This document shows, piece by piece, positions 24,130 to 31,485 of a stretch of 34,484 nucleotides of DNA (positions are counted from its first letter, which is position 1; every line of letters starts with the position of its first letter). A program made the position numbers and the translations under genes. The notes under the pieces are model-generated. The model was not told where the DNA came from. It saw only the letters and a program-made list of their open reading frames with translations, and did no database searches. The stretch lies in assembly GCA_024102915.1 (NCBI GenBank), contig JAGFJG010000153.1, forward strand, positions 1 through 34,484, given 5' to 3'. This DNA is from Caldilineales bacterium (lineage in GTDB: Bacteria; Chloroflexota; Anaerolineae; J102).

Positions 24130-24993
24130 ATGCAACGATTCTTCCGCCGACACCCATCCTCGCAGGCCTGGGCATTATTAGCGCCCTCTGGCCTGTTCCT
24201 GCTTGTATTTTTCATTGCGCCGCTTTTCATCGTGCTGATCTACAGCTTCCTTGAACGAGGCACGTATGGCGGCGTCATCTGGCAATTCACAGCAGAGAAC
24301 TTCCAGCGCGTATTCGACGCCCTGTACCTTAATGTCTTCTTGCGGTCGGTCTATATCGCCGTGATCACGACAGTCGTCTGCCTGCTAATGGGGTATCCGC
24401 TGGCCTACTGGCTGACCACTCGCCCGCCCAGCCAGCGCAGCCTGTTGTTGCTATTGCTGATGATCCCGTTCTGGACGAATTTCCTCATCCGCACCTATGC
24501 CTGGCTCACCCTGTTGCGCACCAATACCGGCCTGATCAACGTCACCCTGATGTCGTTGGGGATCATCGAAAAGCCGTTGCCATTGTTCGCCAATGATTTT
24601 GCCATTGTGCTCGGTCTGGTCTACGGCTGGCTTCCGGTCATGGTGTTGCCATTGTACGCGGCATTGGAGCGCCTGGATCGCAGCCTGATCGAAGCCGCCG
24701 AAGACTTGTATGCCACTGGTTTTCATGTTTTTCGAAAAATCATCTGGCCGCTGTCGCTGCCCGGCGTCGTGGCGGGTTCGATGCTGGTGTTCATCCCCGC
24801 CATCGGCTCCTTCGTCACCCCCGCAATCCTCGGCGGCGGCAAATCGCTGATGATCGGTAACATCATCAGCAATCAATTCCTGGCCGCCCACGACTGGCCT
24901 TTTGGCTCCGCCCTTTCCATGATCATGATGCTGGTGATGCTGGCGGCGACCCTGTTTTACTTTCGTTCGGCCCTGCGCGAGGATGCCGTGTAA
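24130..24993 (+). CDS. potB: Spermidine/putrescine-type ABC transporter permease 1
   Basis: 287 aa. The first helix is at about residues 13-38, followed by PotB-type features LLMGYPLAYWL and MIPFWTNFLIRTYAWLTLLR. The EAA coupling motif is LIEAAEDLYATGFHVFRKIIWPLSLPG. It starts 4 bp after the ATPase stop and its own stop overlaps the next start (TAATG), so translation is coupled. It forms half of the membrane channel for the amine substrate. Confidence 0.92.
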   Translation: MQRFFRRHPSSQAWALLAPSGLFLLVFFIAPLFIVLIYSFLERGTYGGVIWQFTAENFQRVFDALYLNVFLRSVYIAVITTVVCLLMGYPLAYWLTTRPPSQRSLLLLLLMIPFWTNFLIRTYAWLTLLRTNTGLINVTLMSLGIIEKPLPLFANDFAIVLGLVYGWLPVMVLPLYAALERLDRSLIEAAEDLYATGFHVFRKIIWPLSLPGVVAGSMLVFIPAIGSFVTPAILGGGKSLMIGNIISNQFLAAHDWPFGSALSMIMMLVMLAATLFYFRSALREDAV

Positions 24994-25907
24994 TGGCAAC
25001 ACAGGTTGAAACTCGCCCGGCCTCATCGCAAGCCCGCAGCGCCGCGTTTAGCGCTCGCTTGAGTTCTCGGCTTGGCACGCTGTCTTTGACGGCGTATGGC
25101 ATTCTGGCGTTTCTGTTTTTGTACCTGCCCATCATCATTGTCGTCATCTTCTCTTTCAACGATTCCCGCTCCACCGCCCAATGGTCGGGATTCACCCTGA
25201 GCTGGTATCAGGAGATGATAGAGGACAAGCAAATCATCCTCTCTTTGTGGAATAGCCTTTTCGTCGCCATCATTTCCACCATCATCGCCACCATCCTGGG
25301 CACGCTGGCGGCGCTGGGCATGGAGCGCTATTCTTTCCGGGGTAAAACGGCGATGGATTCGGTGCTCTACCTGCCGATCATCATCCCTGACATCGCCATG
25401 GCCATTATGTTGCTGCTGTTTTTCAACGTCAGCGGCATCGGCTTTGAGCCGTGGCGGGTGAGCTTTTTCGGGAATTCCCTGGCTGTGCCCTATTCGGTCA
25501 TCATCGGCCATGTCGCCTTCAACGTGGCGTTCGTGGCGGTCGTGGTGCGAGCGCGCCTGGCCAACATGGACCGCAAACTCGAAGAGGCCGCTCAGGACCT
25601 CTACGCCAATCCCTGGCAGACTTTTCGCCGCGTCACTTTGCCGATGCTCATGCCCGGTATCCTGGGCGGGGCGCTGCTGGCCTTTACGCTATCGCTCGAC
25701 GATTTCGTGATCACGTTTTTCACCAGCGGCGCCGGATTCAACACCCTGCCGGTACGTGTTTTCGGCATGATCAAAAAAGGTGTGACCCCAAAAATCAACG
25801 CCGTTTCCACGCTGATGCTGGCGTTCTCGCTCATCCTCATCGTCGTCTCTATTGTCATGCGAATGCGCAGTGGCGATGATGAGGATGCAATTCAGTTTGG
25901 GATGTAA
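24993..25907 (+). CDS. potC: Spermidine/putrescine-type ABC transporter permease 2
   Basis: 304 aa. A longer polar N-terminus (about 28 residues) precedes the first helix, then the PotC-type segments IVVIFSFNDSRS and TLSWYQEMIED. The EAA loop is LEEAAQDLYANPWQTFRRVTLPMLMPG, where the family's usual Gly after EAAxDL is Tyr. FTLSLDDFVITFFTSG, a strong PotC marker, is present. The start overlaps the PotB-like stop. It is the second half of the membrane channel. Confidence 0.92.
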   Translation: MATQVETRPASSQARSAAFSARLSSRLGTLSLTAYGILAFLFLYLPIIIVVIFSFNDSRSTAQWSGFTLSWYQEMIEDKQIILSLWNSLFVAIISTIIATILGTLAALGMERYSFRGKTAMDSVLYLPIIIPDIAMAIMLLLFFNVSGIGFEPWRVSFFGNSLAVPYSVIIGHVAFNVAFVAVVVRARLANMDRKLEEAAQDLYANPWQTFRRVTLPMLMPGILGGALLAFTLSLDDFVITFFTSGAGFNTLPVRVFGMIKKGVTPKINAVSTLMLAFSLILIVVSIVMRMRSGDDEDAIQFGM

Positions 25908-25954
25908 AGCGTGAAACGTGTTGCGGAAACGCCAGCACACATTGCAATCGTTAG

Positions 25955-25982
25955 TCGAACCTCGAACCTCGAACCTTGAACC
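25955..25982. repeat. Four tandem heptamers TCGAACC
   Basis: Three exact copies of TCGAACC and one TTGAACC run head to tail from 25955 to 25982, in the gap between the second permease and the binding-protein gene. The reverse complement, GGTTCGA, fits the GGT-core pattern of the other heptamer arrays. The same unit type reappears, more diverged, at 29978-30028. Confidence 0.92.
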
Positions 25983-26015
25983 TTCCCCTCTCATTCAGAC
26001 AAAAGGAGGACTGAC

Positions 26016-27146
26016 ATGAAGAGAAAAATTCTTGCCCTGACGCTCGTGCTCACCCTGGCACTTTTGCTGGCGGCCTGCGCCCAATCCGCCCCGGCTGAAC
26101 AGCCCGCTGCCCAGCCTGCACCCGCCCAAGAGGAACAGCCTGCCGTCTCCGGCGATGTCCAGCCAGCCAGCGAAATCGTCGTCTATAACTGGAGCGAGTA
26201 CATCGACCCTGACATCTATTCCCAGTTTACCGACGCGACCGGGATCTCCGTCATCGAGGATAATTTCTCCAGCAACGAAGAAATGCTGGCGAAATTGCAG
26301 GGCGGCGCCGCCGGTTATGCGCTCACCGTCCCTTCTGATTACACGGTTGCGATCATGATCGAGGAGGGCATGTTGAGCCCGCTCGACCATGCCAACGTCC
26401 CCAATCTGGCGAACCTGGGCGAACGCTTCCGCAACCTCCCTTACGACCCCGGCAATCAGTACTGCGTCCCCTACCAATGGGGCACGACCGGCCTCGGCTA
26501 TGACTCTGCCGTCATCGACGAACCCGCCAGCTATGCCGCCATCTTCGAGCCGGACCCCAATTCCGCCTGGTACGGACGCACCACCATGCTCGATGACCCG
26601 CGTGAATCATTCGCCGCCGCCCTGGTTTACCTCGGATACGACATCAACACAACCGACGAAGGGCAACTCGAAGAGGCGAAGCAGGCGTTGATTCGTGCAC
26701 GCGAGGGGCTGGCTGGATTCGACAGCGACACTTTCGAAGATCTGGTTGCATCCGGCGAGAACGTCATGGCCCACGGCTGGAATGGCGATTTCCTGGTCGT
26801 TCAGGAAGAGAACGAGGATGTCGCCTATGTGGTGCCGGAGGAAGGCGGCGTTGTCTGGGTGGATAACATCTGCATCCCCGCTTCGGCATCACCGGAACAA
26901 AAATTGGCGGCGGAGATGTTTATCAATTACTTACTGGAAGCCGAAGTCGGCGCGCAGCTCTCCGAATACAACTATTACGCCAGCCCCAACGCCGCCTCCG
27001 AAGAACTGCTTGATCCCGAATTCCTCGAAGACCCCACCGTCTATCCGCCCGCCGAGGTGCTGGAAAAACTGCAATACATCCGCCCCGTTGGCGAAGCGGA
27101 ATCACTCTTCCAACGCCTGTGGGACGAGGTGAAGACAGCGTCGTAG
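26016..27146 (+). CDS. potD: Spermidine/putrescine-type ABC transporter substrate-binding lipoprotein
   Basis: 376 aa. A strong AAAGGAGG ribosome binding site lies 6 bases before the ATG. It has a lipoprotein signal MKRKILALTLVLTLALLLAAC with Cys21, then a Pro/Ala/Glu-rich linker (about 22-45). The mature domain starts with the PotD hallmark EIVVYNWSEYIDPDIYSQF and includes GYALTVPSDYTVAIMIEEGML and PYQWGTTGLGYDS. It ends with PVGEAESLFQRLWDEVKT. It binds the substrate outside the cell. Ligands in this family include putrescine, spermidine and other amines, so the exact substrate is open. Confidence 0.92.
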   Translation: MKRKILALTLVLTLALLLAACAQSAPAEQPAAQPAPAQEEQPAVSGDVQPASEIVVYNWSEYIDPDIYSQFTDATGISVIEDNFSSNEEMLAKLQGGAAGYALTVPSDYTVAIMIEEGMLSPLDHANVPNLANLGERFRNLPYDPGNQYCVPYQWGTTGLGYDSAVIDEPASYAAIFEPDPNSAWYGRTTMLDDPRESFAAALVYLGYDINTTDEGQLEEAKQALIRAREGLAGFDSDTFEDLVASGENVMAHGWNGDFLVVQEENEDVAYVVPEEGGVVWVDNICIPASASPEQKLAAEMFINYLLEAEVGAQLSEYNYYASPNAASEELLDPEFLEDPTVYPPAEVLEKLQYIRPVGEAESLFQRLWDEVKTAS

Positions 27147-27152
27147 GTTAAG

Positions 27153-27243
27153 ATAAGTGGTTGGTTAGGTTGGTTGGATGGTTGGTTTGGCGAGTCATTT
27201 GATAGAGAAACGACCAGACGCCAAACCAACTAACCAACCATCC
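27153..27243. repeat. Inverted GGTTGGTT/AACCAACC repeat element
   Basis: G/T-rich units of 4 and 8 bases on the left and C/A-rich units on the right. GTTGGTTTGGCG (27181-27192) pairs exactly with CGCCAAACCAAC (27219-27230), a 12-bp stem with a 26-nt loop. It starts just after the PotD-like stop (27146) and reaches to within about 22 bases of the ALDH start. It has the same unit type as 3420-3524. Confidence 0.8.
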
Positions 27244-27264
27244 CCCATCCCACTAACCCCGCCC

Positions 27265-28722
27265 ATGCCCGAAATGTACATCGCCGGTCGCTGGACGGCC
27301 GGAAGCGCTAGCGAGCACATCAACATAATTGACCCTGCCACCGAAGAAGTGTTGGCCTCGGTGCCGCGCGGCACGTCCGCTGACGCTCAAGCCGCAGTCG
27401 CCGCCGCCAAAGACGCCTTCGACGATTGGCGACGCACGTCCGCCAACGAGCGCGCCGACATGCTGCACGAAGCCGCCAATCTCATGCGCGAGCACTTCGA
27501 TGAGCTTGCCACGCTGCTGACACGGGAAGAGGGCAAGCCCTATTCGGAAAACGAAGAGGAAATGGAATGGACGCTCAACACATTCCATTACTACGCCGAG
27601 CTTGGCCGCCACGAGATCGGCAGCGTTATCCCGCCCGGCGACCCCGCCCAATTCAACTTCGTGATCCGGGAACCGTACGGCGTGGCGGCTTGCATCATCC
27701 CCTGGAATTACCCGCTGCTTCTGTTGGCGTGGAAGGTCGCACCCGCCCTGGCCGCCGGTAATACCGTCGTGATCAAGCCTTCGGAATTGACGCCGCTGGC
27801 GACTTTGCGCCTGGCCGAACTGGCTTTCGCCCACCTGCCGCCCGGCGTTGTCAATGTCGTCACCGGCTTCGGGCCGGAAGTGGGCGAACCACTCGTCCGC
27901 CATCCCGACGTGCCTGTGATCGCCTTCACCGGCTCGGTGGCGACCGGCCAACGCATCGCCAGCATCGCCGCCCCCATGATGAAAAAGCTGCATCTGGAAC
28001 TGGGCGGCAAAGACCCGATGGTGATCGCCCCGGACATGGAAATCGAGACGGCGGTTTCCGCCCTGGCTTATGCCGCCTTGCTCAACGCCGGGCAAGTGTG
28101 TACGAGCACCGAGCGCGTGTATGTCCATCAGAGCCAATACGCAGCCTTCTCGGAAGAATTAGCCAGCTTTGTCAGCAGCCTGCGCCTGGGCAACGGCCTG
28201 GACGAGAACGTCGATATCGGACCGATGATCGAAGACCGGTTTCGAGACAAGGTGGCCGGGCACATCGCCGAAGCCGTCAGCCGTGGGGCCAGAGTGCTGG
28301 TCGGGGGCGGCAATGCAACCGGGTTCGACCGGGGCTATTTCTTCCAGCCCACCGTACTGATCGACGCCAACCACTCGATGAAAATCATGCGAGAGGAGAC
28401 CTTTGGCCCTGCCATCCCCCTGATGCCCTACCGTGATTTCGACGAGGCCATCCGCCTGTGCAACGACAGCGCTCTGGGTTTGGGGGCCACGCTCATGTCG
28501 CATGACGCCCGTCTGGTCAAGCGCTTTTTCGAGAACGTGAAGGCGGGGACCATCTGGATCAATGACCCCCTGACCGACAACTACGCCGGGCCGTTCGGCG
28601 GCATGAAAATGACCGGCGGCGGGCGGGAATTGGGACAGGCTGGCTTCGACGAGTTCACCGAAATCAAGCACGTGCACTGGGACATCGAAGGTGGCATCAA
28701 GGACTATTGGTTCCCGTATTGA
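27265..28722 (+). CDS. NAD(P)-dependent aldehyde dehydrogenase
   Basis: 485 aa from the ATG at 27265 (MPEMYIAGRW). A frame reaching 27178 would translate the upstream repeat and is rejected; an ATG at 27274 is an alternative, and neither has a clear ribosome binding site. Catalytic residues are Asn148 (PWNYP), Glu245 (LELGGKDP) and Cys279 (NAGQVCTS), with FTGSVATG as nucleotide-binding segment. It resembles betaine-aldehyde and aminobutyraldehyde dehydrogenases in length and motifs. It follows a polyamine-type transporter, so oxidation of an aminoaldehyde to an amino acid is a reasonable guess (inference). Confidence 0.92.
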   Translation: MPEMYIAGRWTAGSASEHINIIDPATEEVLASVPRGTSADAQAAVAAAKDAFDDWRRTSANERADMLHEAANLMREHFDELATLLTREEGKPYSENEEEMEWTLNTFHYYAELGRHEIGSVIPPGDPAQFNFVIREPYGVAACIIPWNYPLLLLAWKVAPALAAGNTVVIKPSELTPLATLRLAELAFAHLPPGVVNVVTGFGPEVGEPLVRHPDVPVIAFTGSVATGQRIASIAAPMMKKLHLELGGKDPMVIAPDMEIETAVSALAYAALLNAGQVCTSTERVYVHQSQYAAFSEELASFVSSLRLGNGLDENVDIGPMIEDRFRDKVAGHIAEAVSRGARVLVGGGNATGFDRGYFFQPTVLIDANHSMKIMREETFGPAIPLMPYRDFDEAIRLCNDSALGLGATLMSHDARLVKRFFENVKAGTIWINDPLTDNYAGPFGGMKMTGGGRELGQAGFDEFTEIKHVHWDIEGGIKDYWFPY

Positions 28723-28729
28723 ATGACGT

Positions 28730-28771
28730 GGGTATTTGCGACCCAATGCCCAGTACCTAGTATCCAATACC
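28730..28771. repeat. Diverged heptamer array, CCCAATG/CCTAGTA type
   Basis: Four 7-base units (CCCAATG, CCCAGTA, CCTAGTA, TCCAATA) run from 28742. GGGTATT at 28730-28736 can pair with AATGCCC (28745-28751, one G-U) or in part with AATACC (28766-28771). It is 25/30 identical to the right arm at 7967-7996. It lies in the gap after the ALDH stop (28722). Confidence 0.78.
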
Positions 28772-28811
28772 TGAATCCCAACCTCTTGCAATCAACCCAA
28801 GGATTTCACTC

Positions 28812-30044
28812 ATGCGAGCGCTTGTCTTAGGGGCTGCCGGAGCAGTCTGTCGCGAGACCACCCGTGATCTGGCCGCCTTTAGCAGCTTCGACGAAATCGT
28901 GCTGGCCGACTACAACCAAAAAGCATTGACCGCCCTGGTTCAAGAAATCGGGGATGAACGGCTGCAACCCATCTCTTTTGACGCCTCCGATTATGCCGGG
29001 ATGGTGCGGCTGTTTCCGAACTTCGACATCGTCATCAATGGCCTGCCGTTCAAATTCGACCTGCCTGTCAATCGGGCGTGCGTTGAGGTCGGGGTGAATG
29101 GGTTGGATTTGTCGAGCGAGGACGCGCAATTCGCCCTGCATGACGAAGCGCTCGCCAAGGGCATGACATTCATCCCCGGCGTGGGTGCGACCCCTGGCAT
29201 CACCAACATGATGGTGCGGCGCGCTTCTGAATTGCTGGATGCCATGCACGAGGTCGAGGTGTTTTTCGCTGCGTTTCGCTGTCTCGCCCCTGCGCCCGGG
29301 CTGCTTGCCACCACCCTGTGGGAGTTCAATCCCGAAGAAGAGGGGCGGGCTGAAGTCTATTTCGCGGACGGCGCATGGCATGCCACCGGCCCGATGACGG
29401 GTGAAATCGCTGTGCGTTTCCATGAGCACATCGGCGAGCAGTTGGTGTACTATGTGCCCCATGACGAGTCGAACACCCTGCCGCAATCTTATCCCGGCCT
29501 GCGCCGCGCCGCCGTGCGCGGCTGTTTCCCGCCTCATGTCATGGCGCTGATGTCCGCTTTGATGCGGGGCGGATTGCTCACAGGCCGCAAGGTGCACGTG
29601 GGCGAGAATGAGATGCCCGCTATCGAGGCCGTGGCCGACTTGCTGGCATCCAGCCCGGTCTCGCGCCAGAATCCCGTGTGGGCTTATGGTCTGGTGGTCG
29701 AGGTCACAGGTAAACGGGCCGGGCGCAAGGTCGTGTGCAAGTATCGCAATCATCATCCAGCACAGGAGGTGTGGGGCGGCGAATCGGCGTATTTCAAGAA
29801 CGTGGGCATCCCGCTCTCCATTGGCGCCCAACTGATCGCCAGTGGGCAGGCGACCGCCCGCGGCGTCGTGCCGCCCGAACAGGCATTGCCGGCAGGCCCT
29901 TTCTTCACCGAATTGGCGCGGCGCAGCATCACCGTCGAAGAAACCATCGTCGAAACCGGCGAGAAGATATGCTCAAACCTCGGACTTCGAACCTCGAACA
30001 TTCAACCTATAACTTGTAACGTTCAACCACGAAATATGGAGTGA
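28812..30044 (+). CDS. Saccharopine dehydrogenase-like NAD(P)-binding protein
   Basis: 410 aa. The N-terminal Rossmann motif is LVLGAAGAVCRETTRDLA (4-21), followed by the family's NGLPFKFDLPVNRACVEVGVNGLDLSSE and GVGATPGITNMM. Relatives include saccharopine and carboxynorspermidine dehydrogenases, which make or split secondary amines by reductive amination. That role would suit a cluster with a polyamine-type transporter and an aminotransferase (inference). An AAGGA ribosome binding site precedes the ATG. The last roughly 20 residues (about 389-406, SNLGLRTSNIQPITCNVQP) are encoded by a tandem heptamer repeat and are probably not part of the fold. The stop overlaps the ribosome binding site region of the next gene. 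Confidence 0.85.
   Translation: MRALVLGAAGAVCRETTRDLAAFSSFDEIVLADYNQKALTALVQEIGDERLQPISFDASDYAGMVRLFPNFDIVINGLPFKFDLPVNRACVEVGVNGLDLSSEDAQFALHDEALAKGMTFIPGVGATPGITNMMVRRASELLDAMHEVEVFFAAFRCLAPAPGLLATTLWEFNPEEEGRAEVYFADGAWHATGPMTGEIAVRFHEHIGEQLVYYVPHDESNTLPQSYPGLRRAAVRGCFPPHVMALMSALMRGGLLTGRKVHVGENEMPAIEAVADLLASSPVSRQNPVWAYGLVVEVTGKRAGRKVVCKYRNHHPAQEVWGGESAYFKNVGIPLSIGAQLIASGQATARGVVPPEQALPAGPFFTELARRSITVEETIVETGEKICSNLGLRTSNIQPITCNVQPRNME
29978..30028. repeat. Seven tandem heptamers of the CCTCGAA type inside a gene 3' end
   Basis: Seven consecutive 7-base units run from 29978 to 30026, including CTTCGAA, CCTCGAA, CATTCAA and CGTTCAA. They share the C..T..AA pattern and resemble the TCGAACC array at 25955-25982. 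The block lies in frame within the end of the saccharopine-dehydrogenase-like gene, 22 bases before the aminotransferase ATG. Confidence 0.85.
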
Positions 30045-30049
30045 TCCCA

Positions 30050-31396
30050 ATGGCTATGCAAGGACCCAAAACAAAGGCGTTGTACGAACGGGCGAAAGAG
30101 AAGATCCCTTATGGCGTGAATTCCAATTTCCGTTATTGGGGCGATGACGATACGCTCATCATCGCCAGGGGTGAGGGGGCGTATGTTTGGGATGTCGATG
30201 GCAAACGATATATCGACTATCGCTTGGGTTTCGGTCCAGTCATTCTCGGCCATGCCTATCCGTCGGTGATCGAAAACGTGCGCAAAGTGGTGGCGGACGG
30301 TTCCGTTTTCGCCTGGACGACGCCTGGGGAAGTCGAACTGGCCGAGCGCATCACCCGAATGACCGGCGTGGAGATGGTGCGTCTGTCGAACACCGGCACC
30401 GAGGCGACCATGCATGCCCAGCGCCTGGCGCGCTCCTATACCGGACGCGAGCGCTATATCAAATTCGAGGGCGCTTATCATGGCATGTACGATTACGCTC
30501 TGTTCAGCACGGCTTCTTCGAACAGCACGAAATTGCTCGGTTCCCGCCGTAGCCCTCGTCCAGCCCCGGCCAGCGCAGGTATCCCCCGTCGTATCGACGA
30601 GTATGTGATCCCGCTGCCCTACAACGATTTCGAGAAATTGGAGGAAACCGTCGCCGCCCATTGGCATGAACTCGCCTTCATTCTCTTTGAGCCAATCATG
30701 GGCAATGCCGCCAGCATCATGCCAGCGCCGGGCTTCTTGGAGAAGATACGGGAGTTGTGTGACAAATACGGCATCATCATGATCATGGACGAAGTCAAGA
30801 CCGGCTTTCGCGTTGCCAATGGCGGAGCGCAGGCGTACTTCGGCGTCGAAGCTGATCTCCTCACCTATGCCAAAGCGATGGGCAACGGTTTTCCTATAGC
30901 GGCCATCGGCGGCAAGCGCGATATCTTGATGTCGGCGCAGCCGGGCGTTTTCGCTTTGGGCGGTACATACACCGGTAACATGGTTGGGGTGGCCGCAGCC
31001 AATGCCACACTGAAAATCCTCGAAAACGAGCCGGTCATCGAAACCATTAACACCCGGGGCGAGGCGCTGATGGGCGGGATTGCGGAGATACTCACACGAT
31101 TCGGTCTGCCATATCAGGTGTTCGGCCCGCCGCCTATGTTCGGCGTCGTGATCAGCGAAAAACAGCCCAATGATTTCCGGGATTTCATCGCCAGCGATAC
31201 GGAACTTTCCGAAGCCATTTTCATGGAACTCAACCATCGGGGCGTGCAACCGGACGCTGACAATCGAGAGCCCTGGTTCCTGTGCTATTCCCTGAGCGAA
31301 GCCGATGTGGCCGAGACCCTGCAAATCTTCGAGGACTCGGTAACTGCCGTCATGAAGACATGGACGCCGCATAAGCGCAGCGAAGCTGCAGACTGA
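30050..31396 (+). CDS. Class III PLP-dependent aminotransferase (glutamate-1-semialdehyde aminomutase-like)
   Basis: 448 aa from the ATG at 30050, chosen because GGAG lies 8 bases ahead; a GTG at 30041 is less likely. It has NTGTEATMHAQRLAR (114-128), GAYHG (141-145) for PLP stacking, MDEVKTGFR with Asp247, and the Schiff-base lysine Lys275 in TYAKAMGNGFP. These resemble glutamate-1-semialdehyde aminomutases and omega-amino acid transaminases. No haem-biosynthesis gene is nearby, so a catabolic transaminase or aminomutase is more likely. It sits between a saccharopine-dehydrogenase-like gene and a tungsten aldehyde oxidoreductase, suggesting amine to aldehyde to acid conversion (inference). 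Confidence 0.9.
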   Translation: MAMQGPKTKALYERAKEKIPYGVNSNFRYWGDDDTLIIARGEGAYVWDVDGKRYIDYRLGFGPVILGHAYPSVIENVRKVVADGSVFAWTTPGEVELAERITRMTGVEMVRLSNTGTEATMHAQRLARSYTGRERYIKFEGAYHGMYDYALFSTASSNSTKLLGSRRSPRPAPASAGIPRRIDEYVIPLPYNDFEKLEETVAAHWHELAFILFEPIMGNAASIMPAPGFLEKIRELCDKYGIIMIMDEVKTGFRVANGGAQAYFGVEADLLTYAKAMGNGFPIAAIGGKRDILMSAQPGVFALGGTYTGNMVGVAAANATLKILENEPVIETINTRGEALMGGIAEILTRFGLPYQVFGPPPMFGVVISEKQPNDFRDFIASDTELSEAIFMELNHRGVQPDADNREPWFLCYSLSEADVAETLQIFEDSVTAVMKTWTPHKRSEAAD

Positions 31397-31485
31397 GAGA
31401 GCATTTGACGAAGATTGACTCGTCCGAATAATACCGCAGAAACCACGGAGAGAATCTCTTCACAATATTTCACCGGATAAACCCC

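Noticed and set aside
25955..25982. CRISPR array
   Set aside because: Units are 7 bases with no spacers and no cas genes nearby.
30023..31372. Minus-strand open frame of 449 codons
   Set aside because: Antisense to the class III aminotransferase; no recognisable motifs.
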